Positions 55,815 through 64,000 of a DNA stretch of 64,000 bases are shown here, piece after piece; position 1 is the stretch's first letter; the number at the start of each line of letters is the position of its first letter. The DNA is taken from positions 620,001 to 684,000 of the forward strand of contig NZ_VMHN01000001.1 of NCBI RefSeq assembly GCF_008795955.1, read 5' to 3'. This DNA comes from Marinobacter denitrificans (GTDB taxonomy: Bacteria > Pseudomonadota > Gammaproteobacteria > Pseudomonadales > Oleiphilaceae). Both the position numbers and the translations under genes were made by a program. Below the pieces are notes generated by a model. The model ran no database searches. It worked only from the letters and a program-made list of their open reading frames with translations, and had not been told where the DNA came from.

Positions 55815-56855
55815 ATGCCAGGCTTTTTTTCCTGGATTTCAGGATTTTTTTCTTCCGACGTATCACCAACCGTATCAGCACCCGAGTCCCGCCTGCTTAA
55901 TCCGGCTGCGTCCGTGGAAGACGATTCAGCAAGCGATCCCGCTCTGATTGACCAACTTGAAGAACACCTGTTTTGCTGGTTGCTGGACTCGCCGCCCACA
56001 GCGCTGCGGTCAGAACCCGGGGAATGGGAGCCTGTTCTGGAAAATCTGCGCGGACGCATCACCCATCGGGAACTTCACGAATTACCGCGCCAACCTATGA
56101 CGCTGCCAATGCTGATGCGGGCGCTATCCGACGAAAAATCGGACCGACACCATCTGACCGAAATCATTCTCAACGATCCGGCACTGACCGACCAGTTACT
56201 ACAGATTGCGAACAGCCCCTATTTCAGGCCCGGCGACCAATCGATCGACTCTGTGGACCAGGCAGTTTTTCTGCTGGGGCTGGACGGCATTCGTAACGTC
56301 ATTTCCGCCGCCATCATGCGCCCCATGATGGCGGCACGGAACAGCCGCGAGGCATTGTTTGCCCAGAGAGTGTGGCGCTGGGGGCTTACCTGCGCCCGCA
56401 GTGCGGAACTGATTGCCAAGATTCAGGGCGAGGACAGCAGCGTTTACTTCATGGCGGGATTACTGCCGGCGCTCTCCTACATTACGTTGCGGAGGGAACT
56501 GCAGCGACTCTGCAGGGCGGAACCGGGGATGACCGAACCGCCACCCTCGCTGATACACGATGCTCTATCACGGTACCAGTGGGCCACATCGCAACTTCTG
56601 GCCAATGAGTGGAACCTGCCCCCCAAATACCACGCACAATTACTGGCGGCTGAGCGGCCCGCTCCGCGGAAGACCCAAACCCCACTGAACGACGGCATCA
56701 TTGTCGGAACCCGGGAAGTGTTGCGCCACGCTCATCAGCGCAACATGCCAGAGGAGAACGTTCTGCGCCTTATCCACATCTCGGGAGAACAGTACACCCG
56801 GGTACGCAAAGTTATCCTTGATGTACTGGAAGCCGGCGCCAGAACCCGCGCCTAG
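55815..56855 (+). CDS. HDOD-domain protein
   Basis: The 346-residue cytosolic protein has an N-terminal low-complexity segment (about 1-60), an HDOD domain (about 85-290) with TLPMLMRALSDEKSDRHHLTEIILNDPALTDQLLQIANSPYF in several parts and SVDQAVFLLGLDGIRNVI near 165, and a C-terminal helical tail. HDOD proteins are non-catalytic HD relatives that take part in signalling, often with c-di-GMP or two-component modules. The ATG at 55815 has GGAGG six bases upstream; the longer frame has no support. Its stop overlaps that of the convergent yihY-type gene. Confidence 0.85.
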   Translation: MPGFFSWISGFFSSDVSPTVSAPESRLLNPAASVEDDSASDPALIDQLEEHLFCWLLDSPPTALRSEPGEWEPVLENLRGRITHRELHELPRQPMTLPMLMRALSDEKSDRHHLTEIILNDPALTDQLLQIANSPYFRPGDQSIDSVDQAVFLLGLDGIRNVISAAIMRPMMAARNSREALFAQRVWRWGLTCARSAELIAKIQGEDSSVYFMAGLLPALSYITLRRELQRLCRAEPGMTEPPPSLIHDALSRYQWATSQLLANEWNLPPKYHAQLLAAERPAPRKTQTPLNDGIIVGTREVLRHAHQRNMPEENVLRLIHISGEQYTRVRKVILDVLEAGARTRA

Positions 56856-58171
56856 TTTTTGGCCCGCTCTTCTTCCTGTTTCAGTAATTCGGCAAAGCTG
56901 ACCGACTCGTCTTCCGGCGCCTGTGCCAGGAGCCGTTGTGGCACCACATAAGGCAAACGATCCACGACACGGTCCTCATCATGGCGGATGGCGTCCAGAA
57001 CACGCCCGATGGTGATTCTGTCCAACGACTGCCCCGGCACCAGACAATCCCCGTTACGCCCGGCCAGCATCAGCAGGCCAGCGCGAATGAGCTTGTCGCT
57101 GATCCCCCGGGTCACCTCCCCGGGCACTCGCAGGTCCTGCTCAATTTCTTCCTGCTGGGGCGCAGGCCGGCCTTCGCTGAAAGGCTTTGCTACCAGCCAC
57201 ATCAGGGCCAGGCCGGTTTTTTCCTGCAATTCCGGTGACAACCGTACCTGAGTGCGTTTGGCGACAGCGCCGGGATTCTGCAGATAGAACGCAATGCTGG
57301 AACCCAGCAGAAGGATGATCCAGTTCAGGTACAGCCAGATCAGCAGGATGATACCGATGGCGAAACTGGAGTAGATTGCGGCGTACTTCGCCGAACCTGC
57401 CACAAATGACGCGAACAGCATTCCAGCGGCCTGCCAGGAAATACCTGCAATCAGGCCGCCGATAAAGGCGTAACGCAGCTTCACCCTGGTATTGGGAATA
57501 AATACATACACAAAGGTGAACGCACCCACCACCAGCATGAACGGGGTAAAGCGGGTCGCGAAGATAACCACGGTTCCCAGTGGCTCGACTGCCATCAACG
57601 CCTGGACAAACGCCGACGAAAAAATGGTGGCACTGATGCCGATGGCCGACACCATCAACAACGGGCCAATCATGATCACGCTGAGGTAGTTACTGAAGCG
57701 CTGGGCCATGGAACGCATATCCGGCACCCGCCAGATCATGTTGAAGGAGCGCTCGATTTTCTGCACCAGTGAGATCACGGTATAGACCAGCAAAGCCAGG
57801 CCCACCGACCCCAGCACACCCACCTTCATGTTATCCACGAACCCGAGAACCTGCTCGGCAATCTCCACGCCCTGCGGGCCCATAGGCTGGAAAAACTGGT
57901 ACAGAAAGGGTTCCATACGCTGGTGTACGCCCATCGCCTTGAGCACCGAAAAGCTCAACGCCAGCAACGGCACGATGCTCAACAGGGTGGTATACACCAG
58001 GCTCATGGCGTGCAGGGTCAGGTTACCGGCAATGATATCCCGCACCAGCGCATAGGCAGTGCGCCCGGTTTTATACAACCAGGTCCACGGCCAGCGTTGC
58101 GGTGGGCTTGGATTGGCCAGAATCCAGGCTTCAGCTTCCTGAAGCCGCTCTTTGAATTGGAAAGAAGCCAC
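56852..58171 (-). CDS. YihY/virulence factor BrkB-family membrane protein
   Basis: The 439-residue inner-membrane protein has six hydrophobic segments between residues 45 and 285 (LTLHAMSLVYTTLLSIVPLL near 53, FIPNTRVKLRYAFIGGLIAG near 223, AAIYSSFAIGIILLIWLYLNW near 258 in part). A cytoplasmic C-terminal domain of about 140 residues resembles a winged helix (EIEQDLRVPGEVTRGISDK). The old link to tRNA processing (RNase BN) is considered wrong; the transport role is unproven. It converges on the HDOD gene with overlapping stops. Confidence 0.87.
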   Translation of the reverse strand: MASFQFKERLQEAEAWILANPSPPQRWPWTWLYKTGRTAYALVRDIIAGNLTLHAMSLVYTTLLSIVPLLALSFSVLKAMGVHQRMEPFLYQFFQPMGPQGVEIAEQVLGFVDNMKVGVLGSVGLALLVYTVISLVQKIERSFNMIWRVPDMRSMAQRFSNYLSVIMIGPLLMVSAIGISATIFSSAFVQALMAVEPLGTVVIFATRFTPFMLVVGAFTFVYVFIPNTRVKLRYAFIGGLIAGISWQAAGMLFASFVAGSAKYAAIYSSFAIGIILLIWLYLNWIILLLGSSIAFYLQNPGAVAKRTQVRLSPELQEKTGLALMWLVAKPFSEGRPAPQQEEIEQDLRVPGEVTRGISDKLIRAGLLMLAGRNGDCLVPGQSLDRITIGRVLDAIRHDEDRVVDRLPYVVPQRLLAQAPEDESVSFAELLKQEEERAKN

Positions 58172-58288
58172 ACGACGTCCTGTTTGCCAGAGTTTTGTAC
58201 AGATTATCAGTCAGATACCAAATCACAACAAAGTATGGCCGATTGTTTGGCTTTTACTAGCAGTTTCGGGTCGATAGCGGCAGCTCAC

Positions 58289-59506
58289 TCAGTTGGTCAC
58301 GTAATGCCGCCGCGTCCACCCCCGCATCTCATCCAGGCGCTCAAGCCGGCCGGCGGCCTTATCCAGGGTGGAGGCAATGGGGTAGTCACCTTCCAGCATG
58401 CCGGCAAAGCGAATGGTCATCAGGTCCCAGAAACGTTTCATTTCCGGAATGTTGGGCATGATTTCGCCGCGGCTGGCGGAGCGGAAGGTGTGGTCGATAA
58501 AGGGGTCCTCGCTGAGGGTTTTCACCACCTCCAGGTGGGCAACTGCTCCCAGCGGCTTGTCGTCATTGACCGAGTTAAGGCCGGATTCGGTCAGGAGATA
58601 GTCCTCCATAAACTGCCGGGCCAGCTCATGATTGGTTGAAACGGCACTGATCCCGGCCGCCAGCACCCCCACGAAAGGCTTTCCGGGGGCCCCCGTTACC
58701 GTGGGCACATCAGCGATACCCACATTGATCCCGGCCTGGCGTATCTCGCTCCAGGCCCATGGGCCGTTGATGATCATGGCCGTCTCGCCGGACTTGAAGC
58801 CTTCCATCATGGTGCCGTAATCCGCCTCCTTGGCCAGGACGCCGGAATCCAGAAGGTCCTTGATGCCCCTCACCGCACTGACGGCTCCGTCGTTGGCCAC
58901 TCCGACATCGGAGAGGTCGTACACCTGCCTCTCCAGACCGAAACTGTAACCACCCGACCCGGCAAAGACCGGCCAGGAAAAATACACGTTCCTGTAATCC
59001 CAGGAGATAGCTTCAACGCCTTGCGAACTCAACCTGCGATGCTCGGTTTTCAGCTGCTCAAGAGTCGTGGGCGGCGTTTCCACCAGGTCTTTGTTGTAGA
59101 GCAGGCTCACCACTTCCATGGCAATCGGGTAGCCATACACCCGCTCACCGACAGAAACCGCCTGCCAGGCAAAAGGCGCAATGGCATCACGAACGTGCGC
59201 TGAGGGTTTAATGGGCCGCAGGTGCCCTTCGTTAATCCAGCTGCCAAAACGATCGTGAGGCCAGATCACAATGTCAGGCGCTTTGGAGGAGTAGCCGTAA
59301 TGATCGTATTCGGAGGTGAGATCGTCCGGCGTTTCTACGGTGACGGCAATGCCGGTGTCCGACTCGAAGCGCCGGCCAACCTCGGCCAGGCCTTCATACC
59401 CCTTGTCGGAGTTGATCCAGATAAGCAGTTCGCCGCGTTCGAAAGCGAGAGCCGGTACGGAAAAGAGAACGAAAAAAAGCGCAAGAGCCAGGATGGGTCT
59501 GATCAT
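58289..59506 (-). CDS. malE: Maltose/maltodextrin-binding protein MalE
   Basis: The 405-residue periplasmic protein has a signal peptide to about residue 21 (ALA/FER). The mature chain follows E. coli MalE closely: ELLIWINSDKGYEGLAEVG at the start, PDIVIWPHDRFG near 77, TAMIINGPWAWSEI near 245 and KPFVGVLAAGISA near 275, including sugar-stacking Trp and Tyr positions. MalF, MalG and MalK are not adjacent, so this is an orphan receptor within the window; it may serve a transporter elsewhere or act as a sensor. No promoter was identified with confidence. Confidence 0.9.
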   Translation of the reverse strand: MIRPILALALFFVLFSVPALAFERGELLIWINSDKGYEGLAEVGRRFESDTGIAVTVETPDDLTSEYDHYGYSSKAPDIVIWPHDRFGSWINEGHLRPIKPSAHVRDAIAPFAWQAVSVGERVYGYPIAMEVVSLLYNKDLVETPPTTLEQLKTEHRRLSSQGVEAISWDYRNVYFSWPVFAGSGGYSFGLERQVYDLSDVGVANDGAVSAVRGIKDLLDSGVLAKEADYGTMMEGFKSGETAMIINGPWAWSEIRQAGINVGIADVPTVTGAPGKPFVGVLAAGISAVSTNHELARQFMEDYLLTESGLNSVNDDKPLGAVAHLEVVKTLSEDPFIDHTFRSASRGEIMPNIPEMKRFWDLMTIRFAGMLEGDYPIASTLDKAAGRLERLDEMRGWTRRHYVTN

Positions 59507-59593
59507 GAGTATCGCCCTGTTGTTATTGTTGGAGCGTCGTTGAAACGCATGCCCTCATTTGGGGCATTTCACAGGCAGTTTAAGCAACAGGGA

Positions 59594-59625
59594 ACAGCAA
59601 CCGCATCATACGGCTGCTGTTTTTT
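59594..59625 (+). terminator. Plus-strand terminator with no plus-strand gene before it
   Basis: ACAGCAACCG (59594-59603) pairs with CGGCTGCTGT (59611-59620) with one mismatch, and six thymines follow on the plus strand. The genes on both sides are on the minus strand, so it would stop antisense transcription or end a short RNA started in the malE leader region. Confidence 0.55.
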
Positions 59626-59657
59626 GAGGGGTGAGTATGGGGGAGTACCCGAAAAAA

Positions 59658-60590
59658 TCAGGCAGAGGACAGGTTACGGGCCGTGATCTCCACAATTCTC
59701 TGTCTCGCTTCCCGGCTCGCCCAGGCGGAATGGGGGGTCACAATCAGGTTGGGAATGTCGTCCGCCAACAGCGGATTGCCGTTGCGGGGCGGCTCCTCTG
59801 TCAGAACATCAAAACCTGCACCGCCAATGGTGCCTGCGCGCAGAGCATCGGCCAGCGCCTGTTCATCCACCAGGCCACCGCGACTGGTGTTGATCAGCAG
59901 CGCATGCTTTTTCATCATCTTCAGCTCACGAGGACCGATCATGTTGCGGGTCTCATCCGTCAGCAGGCAATGCAGGGAAAGCACATCCACTTGCGGCAGC
60001 AGTTCATCCATGGGAACCCGGGGGTACCCATCCACCTCGCCGGCCGCCTGGCCCGGCCTTGCACCGAGTAGAATATTCATCCCGAAGGCCCTGGCCCGCT
60101 CAACAACCCCCTGGCCCAGATCACCGTAGCCGAACACACCCAACGTGCGCCCCTCCAATTCCATAATTGGATGATCCATCAGGCAGAACATCGGGCTTTC
60201 CCCCCAGCGACCGGACCGTACATCCCGGTCGTAATCCAGCAGCCGCGTGGCCAGCGCCAGCATCAGCGCCATGGTGTGCTGTGCTACGGTGGAACGCCCA
60301 TAGTTGGTCACGTTCATCACCTTGATGCCGTGTGCCTTTGCGGCCTCCTGGTCAATGTTATTCAGTCCGGTGGCGACTACCGCAATGGTCTTCAATGCTG
60401 GGCAGGCCTCAAAATGCTCCCGCGACAGCATTACCTTGTTCACCAGCACCGTATCGAAGCCCCGGATGCGTTCCTGTACCTGTTCCGGGGTCGTACGTGG
60501 GTGTTTCACCATCTCACCGGTTACCGCCTCAATCGGCGACAGGTCCACATCGCTACCCAGTGTGTCGGCATCCAGAAATACGGCTTTCAT
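59658..60590 (-). CDS. D-isomer-specific 2-hydroxyacid dehydrogenase (glycerate dehydrogenase-like)
   Basis: The 310-residue NAD-dependent enzyme has an N-terminal substrate domain, a Rossmann fold with GRTLGVFGYGDLGQGVVERA near residue 144, NTSRGGLVDEQALADAL near 230 (catalytic Arg) and the His in TPHSAWASREARQ near 279, with a Glu in TEEPP. The chain is closest to HprA-type hydroxypyruvate/glyoxylate reductases. The ATG at 60590 follows AAGGA by seven bases; an upstream ATG adds 11 codons. It is divergent from tpm. Confidence 0.87.
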   Translation of the reverse strand: MKAVFLDADTLGSDVDLSPIEAVTGEMVKHPRTTPEQVQERIRGFDTVLVNKVMLSREHFEACPALKTIAVVATGLNNIDQEAAKAHGIKVMNVTNYGRSTVAQHTMALMLALATRLLDYDRDVRSGRWGESPMFCLMDHPIMELEGRTLGVFGYGDLGQGVVERARAFGMNILLGARPGQAAGEVDGYPRVPMDELLPQVDVLSLHCLLTDETRNMIGPRELKMMKKHALLINTSRGGLVDEQALADALRAGTIGGAGFDVLTEEPPRNGNPLLADDIPNLIVTPHSAWASREARQRIVEITARNLSSA

Positions 60591-60687
60591 TCGTCCATCC
60601 TTATTCATGATGTTTTCGATCAACCACCAGTTCCCAAGATTAAGTTAGACTGAATAAAACCTCCAATTGGCGAAAAGGGGAAGACTC

Positions 60688-61341
60688 ATGGAACACGAAT
60701 TCTGGCACGAACGCTGGGCCAAGAAAGAAATCGGCTTCCACGAAGGCACCGTGAACCAATACCTCCACGACCACTGGCCCGAACTCGCTGGCAACGGCAC
60801 CGGTGCCGTCTTCGTTCCCCTGTGCGGTAAAGCCCATGACATGTGGTGGCTGCACGACCGCGGCCATCCTGTCATTGGCGTGGAACTGAGCGAAGTGGCG
60901 TGCAAGGACTTCTTTGAAGAAGGCCGCGAGAAAGCCAAGGTCCACCCCGGCGAGCCCTTTACCACCTTCAAGCATGACGATCTGGAACTCTGGTGTGGCG
61001 ATTTCTTCCAGTTGGTGCCGGAGGATCTGCAACACGTACGGCTGGTCTACGACCGTGCCGCACTGATTGCCCTGCCCCCGCATATGCGCAAGGACTACGT
61101 TGACCACCTGACAGCGGTCATCCCGGATGGCACGCGGGTTTTGCTGATTACCCTGGACTATGACACCGAAATCAAAGGACCTCCGTTCAACGTCAGTGAC
61201 AAAGAAGTCCTGGAACTCTACTCCGACGATTACGAAATCGAACACATCCTCACCAACACGCTGGCGAAAGATCACCCCTTTACCAAGCGTAAAGGCCTTG
61301 CTGGAGCCACCGAAAGCGTGTTTCGCCTCCGGAAACGCTGA
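60688..61341 (+). CDS. tpm: Thiopurine S-methyltransferase
   Basis: The 217-residue SAM-dependent methyltransferase has the typical opening EFWHERWAKKEIGFHEG, the SAM-binding FVPLCGKAHDMWWL near residue 43, GVELSEVACKDFFEE near 65 and VYDRAALIALPPHMRKDYV near 119. Bacterial Tpm enzymes methylate thiopurines and also selenium or tellurium oxyanions, making volatile products in Pseudomonas. The ATG at 60688 has GGGGA upstream. Confidence 0.93.
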   Translation: MEHEFWHERWAKKEIGFHEGTVNQYLHDHWPELAGNGTGAVFVPLCGKAHDMWWLHDRGHPVIGVELSEVACKDFFEEGREKAKVHPGEPFTTFKHDDLELWCGDFFQLVPEDLQHVRLVYDRAALIALPPHMRKDYVDHLTAVIPDGTRVLLITLDYDTEIKGPPFNVSDKEVLELYSDDYEIEHILTNTLAKDHPFTKRKGLAGATESVFRLRKR

Positions 61342-61411
61342 TACACAATTTAATGAACCTTAACGCTTCTCCTCCTGTCCAAGTCCGGAAGCTTGAACTA
61401 AGCTCAAAATA

Positions 61412-61451
61412 ACCGGACCGAAATGAACGCAGCAGCGTAATTCGGTCCGGT
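61412..61451 (+). promoter_or_regulatory. Long hairpin between tpm and prkA
   Basis: ACCGGACCGAA (61412-61422) pairs with TTCGGTCCGGT (61441-61451), 11 perfect pairs around an 18-base loop. No T-run follows. It lies directly upstream of the prkA promoter-like box and could be the 3' end of tpm or a protein-binding site. Confidence 0.5.
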
Positions 61452-61456
61452 ACTTC

Positions 61457-61464
61457 CTATACTT
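61457..61464 (+). promoter_or_regulatory. Sigma-S-type -10 box upstream of prkA
   Basis: CTATACTT matches the sigma-S -10 consensus (CTAYACTT) exactly and lies 112 bases before the prkA ATG. prkA-yeaH is sigma-S dependent in E. coli, so the match is meaningful, although an eight-base box is weak evidence alone. Confidence 0.55.
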
Positions 61465-61575
61465 TCACTCATAACCATAACCACCGTCCGGGGCGACGGA
61501 TCCAACAGCAACGGGGAAATTGCGTGAACTAAAAGCTGTCTTTCAAACAGTTAGAGAGCAAGCGAGGGGCCATCT

Positions 61576-63498
61576 ATGAGCATCGTGCAGCACTTCAAAA
61601 ACCGGTATGAAGCAACTCAGGAAGAAGAATACACTCTTGAGGAATACCTGGAGATCTGCAAAAAGGACCCAACGGCGTATGCCACCGCCGCAGAGAGAAT
61701 GTTACTGGCAATCGGCGAGCCGGAACACATCGACACATCCCGTGATTCCAGGATGTCTCGTATTTTTTCCAACAAAGTGATCAAGCGCTATCCGGAATTC
61801 TCCGAGTTCTATGGCATGGAAGAGGCCGTAGAAAATATCGTTTCCTTCTTCCGCCATGCCGCCCAGGGCCTGGAAGAGAAGAAACAGATCCTTTACCTGC
61901 TTGGCCCCGTCGGTGGTGGTAAATCCTCTCTGGCTGAAAAGCTCAAATCACTGATGCAGAAAGTACCCTTCTACGCCATTAAAGGCTCCCCGGTGAACGA
62001 GTCGCCGCTTGGCCTGTTCGATCCGGCCGAGGATGCCGCGATCCTGGAAGAGGAATACGGCATTCCGCCCCGTTATCTCAAATCCATCATGTCGCCCTGG
62101 GCGGTGAAACGCCTGCATGAATACGGTGGCGACATCAGCCAGTTCCGGGTCGTCAAGATGTACCCGTCGGTTCTGGACCAGATCGGCGTATCGAAGACCG
62201 AGCCCGGGGATGACAACAATCAGGACATTTCGGCACTGGTGGGCAAGGTAAATATCCGCATGCTGGAAGATTATTCCCAGGATGATCCGGACGCCTACAG
62301 CTTCAGTGGAGGCCTTTGCAAGGCCAACCAGGGGCTGATGGAATTTGTGGAGATGTTCAAGGCGCCCATCAAGGTTCTGCACCCGTTGTTGACCGCCACC
62401 CAGGAAGGCAACTACAACACCACCGAAGGCATGGGGTCCGTGCCTTTTGACGGCGTCATTCTGGCCCACTCCAACGAGTCTGAATGGCAGACGTTCCGCA
62501 ACAACAAGCACAACGAGGCCTTCCTTGACCGGGTCTACATCGTCAAGGTGCCCTACTGTGTGCGTGTGACCGAAGAGATTGATATCTATCGCAAACTGCT
62601 GCGGGACAGCTCCCTGGCAGGCGCGCCCTGTGCCCCGGACACGCTGGATATGCTGGCGCAGTTCTCCATCCTGTCGCGCATCAAGGAGCCGGAAAACTCC
62701 AGCATTTTCTCCAAGATGCGGGTGTACGATGGCCAGAACATCAAGGATACCGACCCCAAAGCCAAGTCGATGCAGGAATACCGTGATGCCGCCGGCGTGA
62801 ACGAAGGCATGGACGGACTATCTACCCGTTTCGCCTTCAAGATCCTGTCCAAGGTATTCAACTTCGATACCACAGAAGTGGCTGCCAACCCGGTTCACCT
62901 GCTCTATGTACTGGAAAAACAGATAGAACAGGAGCAGTTCCAGGCCGAAACCCAGGACCGCTACCTGCGGTTCATCAAGGAGTTCCTGGCGCCCCATTAT
63001 GTGGAATTCATCGGCAAGGAAATCCAGACCGCCTACCTGGAGAGCTACAGCGAATACGGTCAGAACCTGTTCGACCGCTACGTGACCTATGCCGATTTCT
63101 GGATACAGGACCAGGAGTACCGCGATCCGGAAACCGGGGAAATCCTCGACCGTTCGTCCATCAACGACGAGCTGGAGAAAATCGAGAAACCCGCGGGCAT
63201 CAGCAACCCGAAAGACTTCCGCAACGAGGTGGTGAACTTCGTGCTACGGGCGAGGGCCAACAACCAGGGCCGCAACCCGTCCTGGCTCAGCTATGAAAAG
63301 CTGCGCAGCGTGATCGAGAAGAAGATGTTCTCCAATACCGAGGACCTGTTGCCGGTTATCTCCTTCAATCCGAAGGCAAGCCAGGAAGATCAGAACAAAC
63401 ACAAGCAGTTCGTCGAGCGCATGGTCGATCGAGGCTACACGGAAAAACAGGTCCGCCTCCTTGCGGAATGGTACCTGCGGGTTCGTAAGTCTCAATAA
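61576..63498 (+). CDS. prkA: PrkA (YeaG) serine protein kinase
   Basis: The 640-residue cytosolic protein has an N-terminal AAA+ domain (about 20-380) with Walker A in LLGPVGGGKSSLAEKL near residue 110 and a C-terminal PrkA kinase-like domain (about 420-635). YeaG/PrkA acts in the stationary-phase and nitrogen-starvation response and in sporulation of Bacillus; the AAA part may also act as a protease-like machine. It has the normal length. The yeaH gene follows after 48 bases, the conserved pair. Confidence 0.95.
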   Translation: MSIVQHFKNRYEATQEEEYTLEEYLEICKKDPTAYATAAERMLLAIGEPEHIDTSRDSRMSRIFSNKVIKRYPEFSEFYGMEEAVENIVSFFRHAAQGLEEKKQILYLLGPVGGGKSSLAEKLKSLMQKVPFYAIKGSPVNESPLGLFDPAEDAAILEEEYGIPPRYLKSIMSPWAVKRLHEYGGDISQFRVVKMYPSVLDQIGVSKTEPGDDNNQDISALVGKVNIRMLEDYSQDDPDAYSFSGGLCKANQGLMEFVEMFKAPIKVLHPLLTATQEGNYNTTEGMGSVPFDGVILAHSNESEWQTFRNNKHNEAFLDRVYIVKVPYCVRVTEEIDIYRKLLRDSSLAGAPCAPDTLDMLAQFSILSRIKEPENSSIFSKMRVYDGQNIKDTDPKAKSMQEYRDAAGVNEGMDGLSTRFAFKILSKVFNFDTTEVAANPVHLLYVLEKQIEQEQFQAETQDRYLRFIKEFLAPHYVEFIGKEIQTAYLESYSEYGQNLFDRYVTYADFWIQDQEYRDPETGEILDRSSINDELEKIEKPAGISNPKDFRNEVVNFVLRARANNQGRNPSWLSYEKLRSVIEKKMFSNTEDLLPVISFNPKASQEDQNKHKQFVERMVDRGYTEKQVRLLAEWYLRVRKSQ

Positions 63499-63546
63499 GT
63501 CAGCCGCTATATGTGCTGAGAAAGTGCGCTGAACTGGAGTAAAACT

Positions 63547-64000
63547 ATGGGTATGACCCACGTAGTCGACCGGCGACTGAACGGAAAAAACAAAAGCGCG
63601 GTGAACCGTGAACGGTTCCTGCGCCGTTACCGCCACCATATCAAGAAGGCGGTGGCGGATGCGGTCCACCGCCGGTCCATCACGGACATTGAACGCGGCG
63701 AGAACGTCAGCATTCCCTCCCGGGATACTGACGAGCCGATATTTCATCACGGCCAGGGCGGCAAAAGAGAGGTAATCCATCCCGGCAACAAGGAGTTTGT
63801 CGCCGGAGATACGCTGCCCAAGCCGCCTGGAGGAGGCGGTCAGGGCCAGGGGCAAGGCCAGGCCAGCCCTGACGGGGAGGGTATGGATGAGTTCGCCTTC
63901 CAGATTACCCAGGAAGAATTCCTGGACTTTCTGTTCGATGACCTGGAACTGCCCAATCTTGCCCGCAAAAAGCTGAAAGACACCGAAGCGTTCAAGTATG
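63547..64000 (+). CDS. yeaH: YeaH/YhbH family protein, N-terminal part (runs off right edge)
   Basis: Of about 420-430 residues the first 151 are in view. The start [20 protein letters not shown], then [37 protein letters not shown] and a Gly/Gln-rich linker ([20 protein letters not shown]) match YeaH of E. coli nearly motif for motif. The family carries a von Willebrand factor A-like domain further on. It works with PrkA/YeaG in the same stress pathway. GGAG lies eight bases before the ATG; the second ATG two codons on is an alternative. Confidence 0.93.
   Translation, partial: MGMTHVVDRRLNGKNKSAVNRERFLRRYRHHIKKAVADAVHRRSITDIERGENVSIPSRDTDEPIFHHGQGGKREVIHPGNKEFVAGDTLPKPPGGGGQGQGQGQASPDGEGMDEFAFQITQEEFLDFLFDDLELPNLARKKLKDTEAFKY

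Overview
The window looks like chromosome of a marine, hydrocarbon-using gammaproteobacterium, most like Marinobacter. This rests on an AlkB-type alkane monooxygenase, the tkt-epd-pgk-fba and bioA-rsmE gene orders shared with pseudomonads, PrkA/YeaH, a CbpA/CbpM pair and many proteins typical of that group. The genus is inferred from gene content only. I found no rRNA, tRNA, CRISPR array, phage or transposase gene.

Layout. 1-2.2 kb: end of a urea-carboxylase-type biotin enzyme and a GntR regulator. 2.6-7.8 kb: a ComEA-like protein, an XRE regulator and a translationally coupled operon for amino-acid uptake and aspartate/asparagine breakdown. 7.9-11.7 kb: lutABC (L-lactate oxidation) plus a DMT exporter. 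11.7-13.7 kb: glyoxalase I and alkB. 13.9-21.9 kb: a TAXI-type TRAP transporter with its DctB/DctD-type two-component system and a divergent GntR gene; a sigma-54 promoter and two likely DctD sites lie in front of the transporter. 22-31 kb: envelope proteins, including a pseudo-phosphatase/glycosyltransferase fusion beside a flippase-like protein. 32-36 kb: two paralogous DUF5666 lipoproteins and a DUF6502 gene. 36-43.6 kb: cbpA-cbpM and the tkt-epd-pgk-fba sugar-phosphate cluster. 43.8-48.9 kb: sahR-metK-ahcY-metF, the activated methyl cycle, with two palindromic SahR-type operators. 49-51.4 kb: a polar amino-acid ABC transporter. 52-61 kb: bioA (with a BirA-type operator), rsmE, DUF445, HDOD, YihY, an orphan MalE, a 2-hydroxyacid dehydrogenase and tpm. 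61.5-64 kb: prkA and the start of yeaH behind a sigma-S-like promoter.

The most unusual signal is a family of nine structured intergenic elements of about 90-112 bp (about 1.06, 1.29, 12.4, 37.8, 38.0, 39.3, 46.2, 46.5 and 54.3 kb). Each folds as a three-way junction: a long outer stem of near-perfect but locus-specific sequence, and two inner hairpins. The stems change with compensating changes, while all 18 inner loops keep one hexamer (ANGGAY on one strand, RTCCNT on the other). ANGGA in a hairpin loop is the hallmark of CsrA/RsmA binding sites. Three loci carry two copies in opposite orientation. I do not recognise this as a named repeat family.
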